Origin: Solibacillus sp. R5-41
GTDB lineage: Bacteria > Bacillota > Bacilli > Bacillales_A > Planococcaceae
DNA length: 64,000 nt
NCBI RefSeq assembly: GCF_002736105.1
Contig: NZ_CP024123.1
Span: 1,046,001-1,110,000 of the forward strand
Direction: 5' to 3'
The notes under the pieces are model-generated. The model was not told the origin of the DNA. It made no database searches and saw only the letters and a list, made by a program, of their open reading frames with translations. Shown in pieces: positions 46,861 to 57,811 of the stretch; position 1 is the stretch's first letter; the number at the start of each line of letters is the position of its first letter. The position numbers were made by a program, and so were the translations under genes.

Positions 46861-48210
46861 ATGCAAGAAAAAAGCGTCCGCACCGTGAGTCTATATACTT
46901 TAGGTTGTAAAGTTAATCACTATGAAACTGAAGCGATTTGGCAGCTATTTAAAGACCAAGGTTATGATCGCGTTGAGTTCAATCATCAATCAGATGTGTA
47001 TATTATTAATACTTGTACAGTAACAAATACAGGTGATAAAAAATCTCGTCAAGTAATCCGTCGTGCTATTCGTCAAAATCCGAATGCGGTTATTTGCGTT
47101 ACAGGCTGTTATGCGCAAACTTCACCAGCAGAAATTATGGCTATTCCAGGTGTTGATATTGTTGTTGGTACACAAGATCGAGAAAAACTGCTTGGTTATA
47201 TAGAGCAATACCGTGAAGAACGTCAGCCGATTAACGCGGTACGCAATATTATGAAAAATCGCGTTTATGAGGAATTAGATGTTCCCGCTTTTACAGACCG
47301 TACACGTGCCTCTCTTAAAATTCAAGAAGGTTGCAATAACTTCTGTACGTTTTGTATTATTCCTTGGGCGCGTGGTTTAATGCGTTCTCGTGATCCGGAA
47401 GAAGTTATTCGTCAAGCACAGCAATTAGTCGATGCTGGGTATTTAGAAATCGTCTTAACGGGTATTCACACTGGTGGATATGGACAAGACTTCAAAGATT
47501 ATAATTTAGCACAGTTATTACGTGATTTAGAATCACAAGTAAAAGGTTTAAAACGTTTACGTATTTCTTCTATTGAAGCCTCTCAATTAACAGATGAGGT
47601 CATTGAAGTATTACAAAACTCTGAAATTGTAGTGAACCATTTACACATTCCGATTCAATCGGGCTCGGATACGGTGCTAAAGCGTATGCGTCGTAAATAT
47701 ACAATGGAGTTTTTCGCAGAGCGCTTAGAGAAATTAAAAGTGGCGTTACCTGATTTAGCCGTTACTTCAGATGTTATTGTTGGATTCCCAGGTGAAACAG
47801 AAGAAGAATTTATGGAAACGTATAACTTTATTCGGGATCATAAGTTTTCTGAATTACATGTGTTCCCATTCTCACAACGTACAGGAACACCAGCTGCACG
47901 AATGGAAGATCAAGTAGATGAAGAAGTGAAAAATGAACGTGTACACCGTTTAATTGCGTTAAATGATCAATTGGCAAAAGAATACGCAGCACGCTTTGAA
48001 GAAGAAGTATTGGAAGTTATTCCCGAAGAACGCTTTAAAGAAGGCGCTAATGAAAATTTATACGTAGGTTATACAACGAACTACTTGAAAATAATTTTTG
48101 AAGGTTCAGAACAGTTGATTGGTAAACTTACGAAGGTAAAAATTACAAAAGCGGGCTATCCATATAACGAAGGACAATTTGTGCGAATAATGGAAGAACA
48201 AGCACAATAA
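46861..48210 (+). CDS. mtaB: tRNA methylthiotransferase MtaB (ms2t6A)
   Basis: A 449-residue radical SAM methylthiotransferase adding a methylthio group to t6A37 of ANN-decoding tRNAs. It has an N-terminal UPF0004 domain (LGCKVNHYETEAI, NTCTVTNTGDKKSR, VTGCYAQ), radical SAM motif EGCNNFCTFCIIPWARG, VTSDVIVGFPGETEEEF, and a C-terminal TRAM domain. ATG 46861 with AAAGG about 13 bases upstream; a TTG at 46852 is possible. Corresponds to yqeV of B. subtilis. Confidence 0.96.
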   Translation: MQEKSVRTVSLYTLGCKVNHYETEAIWQLFKDQGYDRVEFNHQSDVYIINTCTVTNTGDKKSRQVIRRAIRQNPNAVICVTGCYAQTSPAEIMAIPGVDIVVGTQDREKLLGYIEQYREERQPINAVRNIMKNRVYEELDVPAFTDRTRASLKIQEGCNNFCTFCIIPWARGLMRSRDPEEVIRQAQQLVDAGYLEIVLTGIHTGGYGQDFKDYNLAQLLRDLESQVKGLKRLRISSIEASQLTDEVIEVLQNSEIVVNHLHIPIQSGSDTVLKRMRRKYTMEFFAERLEKLKVALPDLAVTSDVIVGFPGETEEEFMETYNFIRDHKFSELHVFPFSQRTGTPAARMEDQVDEEVKNERVHRLIALNDQLAKEYAARFEEEVLEVIPEERFKEGANENLYVGYTTNYLKIIFEGSEQLIGKLTKVKITKAGYPYNEGQFVRIMEEQAQ

Positions 48211-48213
48211 AAG

Positions 48214-48258
48214 AAAGCAATGTAAACTGGAAAAAATTCTAGCATTACATTGCTTTTT
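48214..48258 (+). terminator. intrinsic terminator after mtaB
   Basis: AAAGCAATGTAA pairs with TTACATTGCTTT, followed by further T residues. Confidence 0.8.
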
Positions 48259-48461
48259 GATTGATCTCGATTTGGATTTATCGATTTGAAATATACCGTC
48301 CATCGCGATGAATATGAACTATGTAATACGGATAAAATAATTGAACTATGCTTTGCGGAAGGTGAAAACGGAAAGTTATCTGACAATTTCCGTATAGGTA
48401 ATTACATGCTATGATGGAGAGGTACGGACAACTTAATTAAACGTAAAGGGAGCTATTTATC

Positions 48462-49130
48462 ATGACTCAAAATTATGCAAAAATGATTGATCATACACTA
48501 CTTAAGGCAGAAGCAACAGTGGAGCAGTTTCAGAAAATTTGTGATGAGGCAAAACAATATTTTTTTGCATCTGTATGTGTAAATCCTACATGGGTAAAAT
48601 TTTGTGCAGAGCAATTAGCTGGCACTGATGTAAAAGTATGTACAGTTATTGGTTTCCCATTAGGTGCATCCACTTCAGCTGTGAAAGCGTATGAAACGAA
48701 AGATGCCATTGCAAATGGAGCAGGCGAAATTGATATGGTTATTAATATCGGAGCGTTAAAAGATGGTCAATTTAATGTTGTTTTGGAAGATATTAAAGCG
48801 GTAGTAAATGCGGCAAACGGCACTTTAGTAAAAGTAATTATTGAAGCATGTTTATTAACGGATGAAGAAAAAGTTAAAGCGTGTGAATTAGCAGTTGAAG
48901 CGGGCGCCGATTTTGTAAAAACTTCTACAGGTTTTTCAACTGGTGGTGCGACGGCTGAAGATATTGCATTAATGCGTAAAACAGTAGGTCCAACAATTGG
49001 TGTCAAAGCTTCAGGAGGCGTTCGTAGCCTGGAAGATATGAAGACAATGATTGACAATGGTGCGACACGTATCGGTGCTTCGTCAGGTGTTGCGATTATG
49101 AATGGTTTAACATCACAATCGAACTATTAA
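48462..49130 (+). CDS. deoC: deoxyribose-phosphate aldolase
   Basis: A 222-residue class I aldolase splitting 2-deoxyribose-5-phosphate to glyceraldehyde-3-phosphate and acetaldehyde. It shows [43 protein letters not shown], the Schiff-base region [15 protein letters not shown] and VKASGGVRS. Works in nucleoside salvage with cytidine deaminase encoded further down. AAGGGAG precedes the ATG. Between mtaB and rpsU, as in several Bacillales. Confidence 0.97.
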   Translation: MTQNYAKMIDHTLLKAEATVEQFQKICDEAKQYFFASVCVNPTWVKFCAEQLAGTDVKVCTVIGFPLGASTSAVKAYETKDAIANGAGEIDMVINIGALKDGQFNVVLEDIKAVVNAANGTLVKVIIEACLLTDEEKVKACELAVEAGADFVKTSTGFSTGGATAEDIALMRKTVGPTIGVKASGGVRSLEDMKTMIDNGATRIGASSGVAIMNGLTSQSNY

Positions 49131-49144
49131 AATCTATTGTTTTT

Positions 49145-49174
49145 GTTGACTCTTGTATAATGTTACGATATACT
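49145..49174 (+). promoter_or_regulatory. sigma-A-type promoter of rpsU
   Basis: TTGACT (49145-49150) and TATACT (49169-49174), spaced 18 bases. It is located about 65 bases before the S21 start. Confidence 0.6.
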
Positions 49175-49241
49175 ACTTTAGTACACATTAACTAATAGCT
49201 AATGTTTGTATTGACGTGTGTTCGGAGGGAGGGAAAGAGAG

Positions 49242-49415
49242 ATGTCAAAAACTGTCGTTCGCAAAAACGAATCGCTTGAAGATGCTCTTCGTCGCTTCAA
49301 ACGTACTGTATCAAAATCAGGTACAATTCAAGAAGTTAGAAAGCGCGAATTCTACGAAAAACCTAGCGTAAAACGTAAAAAGAAATCAGAAGCTGCACGT
49401 AAACGTAAGTGGTAA
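49242..49415 (+). CDS. rpsU: 30S ribosomal protein S21
   Basis: A 57-residue basic ribosomal protein. It begins [20 protein letters not shown] and ends in a lysine/arginine-rich tail ([12 protein letters not shown]), matching S21 exactly in length and character. ATG 49242 follows GGAGGGAGGG, a very strong site; the longer upstream frame is rejected. In many Bacilli yqeY follows directly, but here it is absent. Confidence 0.98.
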   Translation: MSKTVVRKNESLEDALRRFKRTVSKSGTIQEVRKREFYEKPSVKRKKKSEAARKRKW

Positions 49416-49740
49416 TTTCCCTGTAAATCCCTACGTTCATAACACGCAATTTTCAGATTGAACTGAGCAGACAAATGATATAACCCACAAATTTCGATTT
49501 GTGGGTTATTTGCGTTATATGGAAATAAATTGATGGTAAGTATTCTTTATTTTCAAATAAAGGGTATTTTATACATAAAAGAGAATATAATTTATGGTTG
49601 GTGGGGAGTAGCGCAAAATTGAAAAGTGGAAAAAATACCACGAGGATTAATTTTGTGAAAAATAACTTGAAAAATTTGAAACCTATTACAAAGTCATCCG
49701 TATTACAACTATACATATTTTTTAGAAATGAGGTGACATG
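49416..49740 (+). other. gap between rpsU and nfeD with a strong hairpin
   Basis: Holds a perfect stem AACCCACAAAT (49482-49492) / ATTTGTGGGTT (49497-49507) with a TTCG-containing loop, extended by CAAAT/ATTTG outside. It probably acts as the rpsU terminator although its T-run is short. The remaining sequence is AT-rich and non-coding; no yqeY trace was seen. Confidence 0.6.
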
Positions 49741-51075
49741 ATGAAACGTACAAAAGGGTTCAGTTGGATATTTCTAATAGTCCTTTCATTTCTTTTAATA
49801 GTCCCTTCTATGACGGCGTTTGCGAACGGTAAAGTGTATGAAATCACCATTGAGGATGAAGTGGAAAAAGGCTTGTACCAATATTTGAAGCGCGGTTTTG
49901 CGGAAGCGGAGCAAAACAATGCGAAGGCGATCCTATTAGAAATACATACACCGGGCGGATTTGTCGATGCCGCAACGGATATAGGGAAGTTAATGGATGA
50001 AACACAACTTCCGATTATTGCCTTTATTAATTCGAAAGCGCATTCAGCCGGAGCTTTTATCGCACTTCATGCAGATCAGATTTATATGTCTCCCAATGCT
50101 ACAATGGGTGCAGCGGCAGTAATTGATTCGGCTGGAAATGCTGCCGATGAGAAAGCCAATAGTGCTTGGTTGGCACAAATGGCTTCTGCAGCGGAAAGTT
50201 CTGGGCGAAATCCCCAATATGCAATTGCGATGGCTGATAAAAACATCGACTTAGCTGAGTATCGGGCCCCCGTAGGAAAACTATTAACCCTAACAGCCGA
50301 AGATGCAAAGGAAGTTGGGTATTCAGAGGGAACGGCAAGTACGATTCAAGAAGTAATGAAGATGGCCAATTTAGGAGACAGTGAAATTGTTAAGGTTGAC
50401 CCAACTTTCTCAGAAAAGCTTGCCAGAATCATTACGAATCCAGTTGTCGTACCAATTTTATTATCTATTGCGAGTATCGGGCTAGTTGTTGAACTGTACT
50501 CACCTGGTTTTGGAGTGCCTGGTATTATGGGCTTGACTTCACTAGGGCTGTTTTTCTTCGGACACACAGTTGCTGGATTTGCAGGCTATGAAACGATTAT
50601 TGTCTTTGTTGTTGGCCTCATATTGCTGTTGGCGGAGTTTATCGTTCCAGGTGGAATTGTAGGTATTATTGGAGGGATCCTCATTCTAGGTAGTTTACTT
50701 TTCTCAGGAGCAAGCTTCGTCCATATGGCGTACTCAATTATAATCGCAATGATAGTTGCGGTAGTAGGGATGGTGATTCTTATGAAATTCTTTGGCAAAA
50801 GGCTGCATATATTTAATAGACTTATTTTAAAGGATGCGACGAAAACAGAGGATGGTTATGTGTCGAATATGAATCGAATTGAACTGATTGGGAAAGTTGG
50901 TCAGTCATTAACGCCTCTACGTCCTGCCGGTACAATTTTGCAAGACCAAGAGCGGATCGATGTCGTGACAGAAGGCAGTTACATTGATGCGGGGAAAAAT
51001 GTTGAGATTATTAAAGTAGAAGGCTCGCGCATTGTCGTGAGAGAAAAAAATGAAAAAGGTGGAGAAGTTAAATGA
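49741..51075 (+). CDS. nfeD: NfeD-family membrane protein with serine-protease domain
   Basis: A 444-residue long-form NfeD. Signal peptide or anchor (about 5-27), ClpP-class protease domain outside the membrane ([35 protein letters not shown] with the catalytic Ser), four to five membrane helices (about 220-345) and a C-terminal OB-fold domain. NfeD proteins work with flotillins in membrane organisation; the next gene is floA. ATG 49741 or 49738 after AGGTGA. The stop overlaps floA (ATGATGA). Confidence 0.93.
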   Translation: MKRTKGFSWIFLIVLSFLLIVPSMTAFANGKVYEITIEDEVEKGLYQYLKRGFAEAEQNNAKAILLEIHTPGGFVDAATDIGKLMDETQLPIIAFINSKAHSAGAFIALHADQIYMSPNATMGAAAVIDSAGNAADEKANSAWLAQMASAAESSGRNPQYAIAMADKNIDLAEYRAPVGKLLTLTAEDAKEVGYSEGTASTIQEVMKMANLGDSEIVKVDPTFSEKLARIITNPVVVPILLSIASIGLVVELYSPGFGVPGIMGLTSLGLFFFGHTVAGFAGYETIIVFVVGLILLLAEFIVPGGIVGIIGGILILGSLLFSGASFVHMAYSIIIAMIVAVVGMVILMKFFGKRLHIFNRLILKDATKTEDGYVSNMNRIELIGKVGQSLTPLRPAGTILQDQERIDVVTEGSYIDAGKNVEIIKVEGSRIVVREKNEKGGEVK

Positions 51076-52070
51076 TGATTGATGCAGCAGCAATTTCATT
51101 AATAATTGCAATCGTGGTTACTTTCGTAATTTTAGCCGTGTTCTTCACATTTGTTCCGGTTGCACTATGGATTAGTGCTCTGGCAGCAGGTGTAAAAGTA
51201 AGTATTTTCACACTAATTGGGATGCGATTACGTCGCGTAATTCCATCACGAATTGTGAACCCGTTAATTAAAGCTCATAAAGCTGGTATTGAAGTACAAA
51301 TTAACCAATTAGAGTCCCATTATTTAGCTGGTGGTAATGTCGACCGCGTAGTAAATGCATTAATTGCAGCACACCGCGCAAATATCGAATTAACTTTTGA
51401 ACGTGCAGCGGCAATTGATTTAGCTGGACGTGACGTATTAGAAGCTGTACAAATGTCAGTAAATCCAAAAGTAATTGAAACACCATTTATTGCAGGGGTT
51501 GCGATGAATGGTATTGAAGTAAAAGCAAAAGCGCGTATTACCGTACGTGCCAATCTAGACCGCTTAGTTGGTGGTGCGGGTGAAGAAACAATTGTAGCTC
51601 GTGTTGGTGAAGGGATTGTATCGACACTTGGTTCAAGCGTATCGCATTCAAAAGTGTTAGAAAATCCAGATTTGATTTCTCAAACGGTTCTTTCAAAAGG
51701 TTTAGATTCTGGGACGGCATTTGAAATCTTATCAATTGATATTGCAGACGTTGATATCGGTAAAAACATTGGTGCCGAGCTTCAAATTGAGCAAGCTCAA
51801 GCAGATAAAAATATTGCACAAGCAAAAGCTGAGGAACGTCGTGCAATGGCCGTAGCTAATGAGCAAGAAATGGTTGCGAAAGTGCAAGAAATGAAAGCAA
51901 AAGTAGTAGAAGCAGAAGCGGAAGTTCCGATGGCGATTGCGGAAGCATTACGTTCAGGTAACTTTGGCATTATGGATTATATGAATTACAAAAATATTCA
52001 AGCCGATACTTCAATGCGTGAATCCATTTCAAAAGCATCGAATGATAAGCCAGATCCAACAAATAAATAA
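51072..52070 (+). CDS. floA: flotillin-like protein FloA
   Basis: A 332-residue membrane scaffold protein. One N-terminal hydrophobic segment (about 8-45) is followed by a PHB/SPFH domain ([56 protein letters not shown]) and a C-terminal coiled coil rich in Ala-Glu ([20 protein letters not shown]). Forms lipid-microdomain assemblies. Overlaps nfeD, so coupled. Corresponds to yqfA of B. subtilis. Confidence 0.96.
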   Translation: MMIDAAAISLIIAIVVTFVILAVFFTFVPVALWISALAAGVKVSIFTLIGMRLRRVIPSRIVNPLIKAHKAGIEVQINQLESHYLAGGNVDRVVNALIAAHRANIELTFERAAAIDLAGRDVLEAVQMSVNPKVIETPFIAGVAMNGIEVKAKARITVRANLDRLVGGAGEETIVARVGEGIVSTLGSSVSHSKVLENPDLISQTVLSKGLDSGTAFEILSIDIADVDIGKNIGAELQIEQAQADKNIAQAKAEERRAMAVANEQEMVAKVQEMKAKVVEAEAEVPMAIAEALRSGNFGIMDYMNYKNIQADTSMRESISKASNDKPDPTNK

Positions 52071-52093
52071 CCGAGGAAGGGAGTGATCACTAA

Positions 52094-52585
52094 ATGGAAG
52101 GTATCATCATTATGATTGTCATGTTTGTGTTAAGTTCTTTATTTACAAAAGGCAAAGCAGAAGATAAAAAGAAGCAAACAAAGCCAATGCCACCATTTAG
52201 CAATCAATCGGCTCCTCGACCACGTGAAGAGGTTCGTCCTAGAAGGGTAGAAACGAAACAACCGAAATCTCTAGAAGACTTTGCCAATGAAGTTTTCGGT
52301 CAATTAAATGACAAACGAAAACCGGAGCTAAAGCCAATTGAAAAACCTGCTAAAATAGAGGTTGAATTGCCAAAAACAAGGCCTGCACGGGAAATTGTAG
52401 AGCGAAATTCGGAATCCAAGGAAGTGCCAAAAAGTAATCGTGGCATGCAAGAACGTCCAATCATACAAATGATTAAGCAACAAGAAGCAAATCAATTAAA
52501 GATTGTTCCATCAAATCAAAAAGAATTGATGCAAGCAATTATTATGACTGAAATATTAGGCCCACCAAAGGCAAAACAAAGATAA
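52094..52585 (+). CDS. uncharacterised membrane-anchored, low-complexity protein
   Basis: A 163-residue protein with one N-terminal membrane segment (IIIMIVMFVLSSLF, 4-17), a long charged, Pro/Lys/Glu-rich middle that looks disordered, and a C-terminal short helix QAIIMTEILGPPKAKQR. Proteins with this terminal motif occur after floA in other Bacilli, as far as I recall, so it may work with the NfeD-FloA pair. GAAGGGAG lies about 14 bases before the ATG. Function unknown. Confidence 0.75.
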   Translation: MEGIIIMIVMFVLSSLFTKGKAEDKKKQTKPMPPFSNQSAPRPREEVRPRRVETKQPKSLEDFANEVFGQLNDKRKPELKPIEKPAKIEVELPKTRPAREIVERNSESKEVPKSNRGMQERPIIQMIKQQEANQLKIVPSNQKELMQAIIMTEILGPPKAKQR

Positions 52586-52588
52586 ATC

Positions 52589-52633
52589 AAACCATCTTAC
52601 TTCACAAGTATTGTGAAGTAAGATGGTTTTTTC
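52589..52633 (+). terminator. strong intrinsic terminator
   Basis: A perfect 18-base stem: AACCATCTTACTTCACAA pairs with TTGTGAAGTAAGATGGTT around a short loop, then TTTT. It ends the nfeD-floA transcript. Confidence 0.9.
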
Positions 52634-52719
52634 TTAGTGTAGAGATTTGAACAAATGAGATAGGTAACACATGTCCTTAAGGTTGTACGCATATAGTATC
52701 GCTAAGGGGGCATATTGAT

Positions 52720-52956
52720 TTGAAAAAGTTATTTCCAGCAGAACCTACATTAAAAATTTCAAACGCAGAAAAAATACGCTATAACGGTACGTATCAAATT
52801 CGAAATATTACGACCGAACAGTATGAATGTGTGATTGAACAATTTCATATGAACGTTACAGGAAAAGAAATTGCGGTGCAGTTTTTACAGGAAGATGGAT
52901 TCTTATTAACATGTAAATCATTGCAAAAAATCACCATAGAGCGCATTCAACGATGA
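52720..52956 (+). CDS. yqfC: sporulation protein YqfC
   Basis: A 78-residue YabP/YqfC-family protein. It shows NAEKIRYNGTYQIRNIT and a middle rich in short beta strands (KEIAVQFLQEDGFLLTCKSL). It is thought to act in the mother cell during sporulation, under SigmaE in B. subtilis; CATATAGT around 52690 loosely resembles a SigmaE -10. TTG start after AAGGGGG. The stop overlaps the next start (ATGA). Confidence 0.92.
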   Translation: MKKLFPAEPTLKISNAEKIRYNGTYQIRNITTEQYECVIEQFHMNVTGKEIAVQFLQEDGFLLTCKSLQKITIERIQR

Positions 52957-54062
52957 CCAAGATGAATCAACGCTTATTATATATATCGTTAAAGCAAGGG
53001 AATGCGGCATCATCGTTCATACAATATTTAAAAAATCATCAAGTTCCTTTATACAACATCCGCTTTAAGCAACAGGAAATTACTTTTTATGTAGCCCATT
53101 TTCATTTACCGATCATAAGAAATGCTCGTAGAAATTATTATGTAAAATTAAAAATACGGTACGCAACACCGAATCGAATTTTGCAAAAAGATATAGTAAG
53201 TATTTTTGGTTTACTCATATTACTTGTTATTCCGATCATCCTTTCACAATTTGTTTGGAAAATCGATGTTCAGGCAAACACTGTGGAGCTAGAAGACGAG
53301 GTATATCAATATTTAACGGATGGATTAGCGATTCAATTGCCCGTGAGACGAGGGCAATTTACCGAGGATTATTTATTGCGTCAACAATTGATGGAACAGT
53401 TTCGTGAATTTTCGTGGATACATATAACGAAGCAGGGAAGTCATATTATCGTTGCGCCACAATTAGCGCCCAAATTATCGGTTCCTAAGAAAGCAACAAA
53501 AAAACAGCATTTAATTGCATCTAACAGTGGCGTTATTACGCATTTTAAAATTTCAAGCGGCGTCCGTAAAGTAGACCCTAATGAAACAGTGTATAAGGGC
53601 GATACTCTCGTATCTGGTGTATTGGAACGAGATGGTAAACATTTTGTCGTGGATGCGCAAGGGGAAGTTTTTGCGGATTATTGGCTAGAATCCACTTTTT
53701 CCATTCCGAGACAAGTAACATTAAATGTATTGTCAGATTATGGTTGGGAGTATAAATGGAACTGGGAGCAGCTTCAAAAGGCATTGCAGCAACAATCGAT
53801 TAAACCATTAAAAACGATCATTTCATATACGCCTTACCAAAAATTTGAACAAAAAACGGAACTGATTGATGAAGATGAAATAAATACGTTTGTATTACCT
53901 TTATTACATGAGAAAATGATTCGGTCCTTGCCTCTCGAATCAACAATCAAAAATGAAAAACTTTTGCACGTGACGACCGATGATGATACAGTAAAAGGGA
54001 AAGTCCTATTTTTGGTAAATGAAAATATTGCAAAACCACGTCCAATTGATCAAGGAGAATGA
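52953..54062 (+). CDS. yqfD: sporulation protein YqfD
   Basis: A 369-residue YqfD. It has an N-terminal cytoplasmic part, one strong membrane helix near 85-105 (IVSIFGLLILLVIPIILSQF) and an extracellular domain with repeated beta strands (GVRKVDPNETVYKGDTLVSG). It is a stage IV sporulation protein of the forespore-engulfing mother cell. Translationally coupled to yqfC; an in-frame ATG at 52962 is an alternative start. Confidence 0.93.
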   Translation: MTKMNQRLLYISLKQGNAASSFIQYLKNHQVPLYNIRFKQQEITFYVAHFHLPIIRNARRNYYVKLKIRYATPNRILQKDIVSIFGLLILLVIPIILSQFVWKIDVQANTVELEDEVYQYLTDGLAIQLPVRRGQFTEDYLLRQQLMEQFREFSWIHITKQGSHIIVAPQLAPKLSVPKKATKKQHLIASNSGVITHFKISSGVRKVDPNETVYKGDTLVSGVLERDGKHFVVDAQGEVFADYWLESTFSIPRQVTLNVLSDYGWEYKWNWEQLQKALQQQSIKPLKTIISYTPYQKFEQKTELIDEDEINTFVLPLLHEKMIRSLPLESTIKNEKLLHVTTDDDTVKGKVLFLVNENIAKPRPIDQGE

Positions 54063-54064
54063 GT

Positions 54065-55024
54065 ATGTCAGAAAAACTTGTTGAGCTCCAAATTGACAAT
54101 CCGAATGAAGCGGTGATGCTTTTAGGGATGTCCGATGCAAATATAACGCTTATTGAAGAAACATACGGTGTTCAAATTATTACGCGTGGTGAAGTGATTC
54201 AAATTGCCGGTGATAATGATACACAAAAACATAAAGCACATGCTGTTTTAGAGGCGCTTTTAAACGTGATTCGTAAAAATATTAATATCGATCAACGTGA
54301 TGTTTCAACTGCTATTGAAATGGCGAATAAAGGTACGATTGAATACTATGCTGAGCTTTATGATGAAGAAATTGCACGTAATACGAAGGGTAAGTCCATT
54401 CGTGCAAAAACGATTGGGCAACGTGAATATATTCGCGCTATACGCCATGCAGATTTAATATTTGGGATTGGTCCGGCGGGTACTGGGAAAACATATTTAG
54501 CGGTTGTCATGGCAACACAGTCATTAAAAAATGGGCATGTGAAGCGTATTATATTAACACGTCCAGCTGTTGAGGCGGGGGAATCTTTAGGATTTTTACC
54601 GGGGGATTTAAAAGAAAAGGTCGATCCTTATTTACGTCCTTTATATGACGCGTTACATGACATATATGGGCAAGAACAAACACAGCGATTAATCGAGCGC
54701 GGGACAATTGAAATTGCGCCACTTGCTTACATGCGTGGGAGAACACTAGATGATGCCTTTGTTATATTAGATGAGGCGCAAAATACAACGCATCAGCAGA
54801 TGAAAATGTTTTTAACACGACTCGGTTTTGGCTCTAAAATGGTCATTACAGGTGATAAAACACAACTTGATTTACCGAAAAATACCGAATCTGGTTTGAT
54901 AGTAGCTGAGCGAACATTGAAGCATGTAAAAGATATTCATTTCCAAATTCTCGAGCAAGGTGATGTTGTTCGTCATCCGCTCGTTGCTAAAGTCATTCAA
55001 GCTTATTCGGAAAAAGAATTGTAA
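54065..55024 (+). CDS. phoH: PhoH-like ATPase
   Basis: A 319-residue PhoH-family P-loop ATPase, probably an RNA helicase or ribosome-linked enzyme together with YbeY. N-terminal KH-like segment, Walker A GIGPAGTGKTYLAV, LTRPAVEAGESLGFLPGDL, Walker B VILDEAQNTT and ITGDKTQLDLP. ATG 54065 has AAGGAGA six bases upstream; ATG 54059 overlaps the yqfD stop. Conserved order yqfD-phoH-pgpH-ybeY. Confidence 0.96.
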   Translation: MSEKLVELQIDNPNEAVMLLGMSDANITLIEETYGVQIITRGEVIQIAGDNDTQKHKAHAVLEALLNVIRKNINIDQRDVSTAIEMANKGTIEYYAELYDEEIARNTKGKSIRAKTIGQREYIRAIRHADLIFGIGPAGTGKTYLAVVMATQSLKNGHVKRIILTRPAVEAGESLGFLPGDLKEKVDPYLRPLYDALHDIYGQEQTQRLIERGTIEIAPLAYMRGRTLDDAFVILDEAQNTTHQQMKMFLTRLGFGSKMVITGDKTQLDLPKNTESGLIVAERTLKHVKDIHFQILEQGDVVRHPLVAKVIQAYSEKEL

Positions 55025-55040
55025 AATAATTGCACATTCA

Positions 55041-55086
55041 AGAAGCTTTCATTCCTTTATATAGGGAATTGGAAGCTTTTTTTTTA
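55041..55086 (+). terminator. intrinsic terminator after phoH
   Basis: AGCTTTCATTCC pairs with GGAATTGGAAGCT (minor mismatch), followed by eight T residues. Confidence 0.8.
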
Positions 55087-55203
55087 ATAAGTGAAACTAC
55101 TTTTTCCTTAAATCGACAAATATGATGGGAAACATAGAGGCTTTTCATAAACAGGTTGTCATAAATTTGGTAGAATACTTATATACATAATTGGAGGTGC
55201 ATG

Positions 55204-57309
55204 ATGGTAAAGCAAATAAAGAAAATAATTAAAATGATTAGTTTTAGACCTTTTTTAATTATAGTCCTTCTCCTCACTGCAATATTACAGTTCACGATGA
55301 TGCTGGATAATGTGCGAGGTATTACATATGATATTCAATTAACAGAACTAGCGCCAGAAACGATTCGTTCCGCAAAAACGGTAGAAGATACAGAAAAAAC
55401 AGAATTAGACAAAGAAACTGCCGAGCAATTAATCGAACCCGTCTACGTATTAAATGAAGAAATTGCCGAACATCGCTCGACATTCGTTATGACAATATTT
55501 GATATTGTTTTAGAAGTAAAAAAGGAAATTGAAAAAGAGGATGAATTACCTCCAGCTGAGCAAGTTGCTTTATTGAGAAAGAGTTTAAAAGATATAATAG
55601 ATAACCACTCAAGTTTTTCGATCTCGGATGGACAACTGATGAATTTATTGAATGCTTCATCAGCTAATATAATTACTACACGAGATACACTGGTTACTTT
55701 AGTAGAGGAAAGTCTGGTGCGACCGATACGAAAAGAACAATTAGTATCATTTCGCAATGAATTTGAAAGTAAAATTCGTCAGCAATATTCCATTCCTGAA
55801 CCACTGATGAGCTTGGCAGTCCTTATTGGTCGTGTAGCGATTGTGGAAACAGAAATATTGGATGAAGAAAAAACAGCAGTTGCGAAACAACAAGCACGTG
55901 AAGCGGTTGAGCCTACGCGCATTTTACAAGGACAAATTATCGTCCAAGAAGGTGAAGTGATTACTCGAGAAGTTTATCGTCAGCTTGAACTGTTAGCGAT
56001 GCTTGATAATAAAACGTCCGTAAAGCCGATAGTCGGATTAGTTATTTTAATTTTCCTACAAATGTCGTTTCTTTACATAATTTTTGAACGTTCAAAGCAA
56101 GACTTATCGAAAAAACGAAATGCTTTGCTCGTGACGGTCATTGTTTATTCTATTGCAATTGTTATGATGAAGCTCATTAGTTTAATTGCTATAAACTTTG
56201 AATTAGTATTGGCCTTTGTTTATCCTTCTGCAATGGCAACAATGCTCGTTCGCTTACTTGCCGATGACCGTGCAGCAAGTGTTGTAACGCTTATTACCGC
56301 TGCTTCGGCCGGAATCATTTTCCATGAAGGGTATGCTGCCGTTCTTCAAATGGATGCTGCACTTTATGTGTTATTTGGTGGTTTTGCATCATTATTCTTT
56401 ATGAGAAGCGTAGAAAAGCGTTCTCACATTTTACAATCAGTTGCAGTTGTAACAGTTATGAATGTATTGTTTATTGCATTTTATTTATTAATGGCACAGT
56501 CAGGATATGGCTTGAGAGAAGTTTCGTTATATATAGCAGCAGGTATTATTTCTGGCTTGCTTTCGGGTGCGCTAACTATGGGATTATTACCGTATTTTGA
56601 ATCAGCATTCGGCTTCTTGTCAACGATGCGGTTAATTGAGCTGTCGAACCCGAATCATCCGTTATTGCGGAAGGTTTTAACAGAAACGCCGGGGACGTAC
56701 CATCATAGTATTATGGTCGCGAACTTGGCAGAAGCCGCAAGTGAGGCCATTGGTGCAGATGGCTTACTTGCTCGTGTGGGTTGCTACTATCATGATGTAG
56801 GGAAAACGCGAAGACCTTTATTTTTCATTGAGAATCAGATGGGGACAAATCCGCATGATTCCTTGCCCCCTGAAAACAGTGCGAAAATTATCATTGCACA
56901 TACGACCGATGGGGCAGAGCTACTACGGAAGCATAAAATGCCTCAAGAAATTATTGATATTTGTTTACAGCATCACGGGACAAGCTTGTTAAAATTCTTC
57001 TTGTTTAAAGCAAAAGAAGAAGGACAAGAACTGGATGAAAGTGTATTCCGCTACCCAGGACCAAAGCCACAAACGAAGGAAGCGGCTATTATTAGTGTGG
57101 CAGACAGTGTGGAAGCAGCCGTGCGCTCGATGCAGCATCCAAGTGCCGAGAAAATACAAAAATTAGTACAATCGATTATTCAAGACCGTGTTCAAGATGG
57201 CCAATTTGATGAATGTGATATTTCATTAAAAGAGCTGAAAATTATTGAAGATGTGTTATGTGAAACATTAAATGGAACGTTCCACTCACGTATTGAATAT
57301 CCAAAATAA
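55204..57309 (+). CDS. pgpH: cyclic-di-AMP phosphodiesterase PgpH (7TMR-HD)
   Basis: A 701-residue membrane enzyme. One N-terminal helix (about 15-32), a large extracellular 7TMR-HDED domain (about 40-275), seven membrane helices (about 280-480) and a cytoplasmic HD domain with [28 protein letters not shown] (HD) and HHGT. It hydrolyses c-di-AMP to pApA, linked to osmotic and cell-wall control. GGAGGTG supports ATG 55204 (or 55201). yqfF in B. subtilis. Confidence 0.95.
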   Translation: MVKQIKKIIKMISFRPFLIIVLLLTAILQFTMMLDNVRGITYDIQLTELAPETIRSAKTVEDTEKTELDKETAEQLIEPVYVLNEEIAEHRSTFVMTIFDIVLEVKKEIEKEDELPPAEQVALLRKSLKDIIDNHSSFSISDGQLMNLLNASSANIITTRDTLVTLVEESLVRPIRKEQLVSFRNEFESKIRQQYSIPEPLMSLAVLIGRVAIVETEILDEEKTAVAKQQAREAVEPTRILQGQIIVQEGEVITREVYRQLELLAMLDNKTSVKPIVGLVILIFLQMSFLYIIFERSKQDLSKKRNALLVTVIVYSIAIVMMKLISLIAINFELVLAFVYPSAMATMLVRLLADDRAASVVTLITAASAGIIFHEGYAAVLQMDAALYVLFGGFASLFFMRSVEKRSHILQSVAVVTVMNVLFIAFYLLMAQSGYGLREVSLYIAAGIISGLLSGALTMGLLPYFESAFGFLSTMRLIELSNPNHPLLRKVLTETPGTYHHSIMVANLAEAASEAIGADGLLARVGCYYHDVGKTRRPLFFIENQMGTNPHDSLPPENSAKIIIAHTTDGAELLRKHKMPQEIIDICLQHHGTSLLKFFLFKAKEEGQELDESVFRYPGPKPQTKEAAIISVADSVEAAVRSMQHPSAEKIQKLVQSIIQDRVQDGQFDECDISLKELKIIEDVLCETLNGTFHSRIEYPK

Positions 57310-57325
57310 CGCTAGGAGGAACAAC

Positions 57326-57811
57326 ATGTTAACAATTGATTTTTTAGATGAAACAAATGGAGTAAAGGAAGCGGATCTGGATTTGGTTGAAAAACTGCTT
57401 CAACATGCTGCCCAAATCGAAGGAATTGAAGATGGCTCGGAAGTTTCGGTAACGTTCGTAACAAATGAAGCCATTCATGAAATTAATCGCGAGTATCGTG
57501 ATAAGGATCAACCGACAGATGTCATTTCTTTTGCCCTTGAAGAACTAGGAGAAGATGAAATTCAAATTATTGGCGAGGGTATACCACGAGTGCTTGGCGA
57601 TATTATTATTTCGACGGATCGTACACGTGAGCAAGCGGAGGAATATGGTCATTCGTTTGAGCGTGAGTTAGGCTTCCTAGCTGTCCATGGCTTTTTACAT
57701 TTACTTGGTTATGACCATATGACGCCTGAAGATGAAAAAGTCATGTTTGGGAAGCAAGATGAAGTATTAGAATCTTACGGCTTAGGTCGTGATACAAATG
57801 AACGTCCGTAA
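57326..57811 (+). CDS. ybeY: endoribonuclease YbeY
   Basis: A 161-residue metal-dependent RNase needed for 16S rRNA 3' end maturation and ribosome quality control. It shows [19 protein letters not shown] and the zinc motif [14 protein letters not shown] 57326 has AGGAGG eight bases upstream; the longer upstream frame inside pgpH is rejected. The 3' end overlaps the next gene by 14 bases. Confidence 0.97.
   Translation: MLTIDFLDETNGVKEADLDLVEKLLQHAAQIEGIEDGSEVSVTFVTNEAIHEINREYRDKDQPTDVISFALEELGEDEIQIIGEGIPRVLGDIIISTDRTREQAEEYGHSFERELGFLAVHGFLHLLGYDHMTPEDEKVMFGKQDEVLESYGLGRDTNERP

Noticed and set aside
57272-57325. Longer start for ybeY inside the end of pgpH
   Set aside because: ATG 57326 has a strong AGGAGG site and gives the normal family N-terminus; the upstream start has neither.
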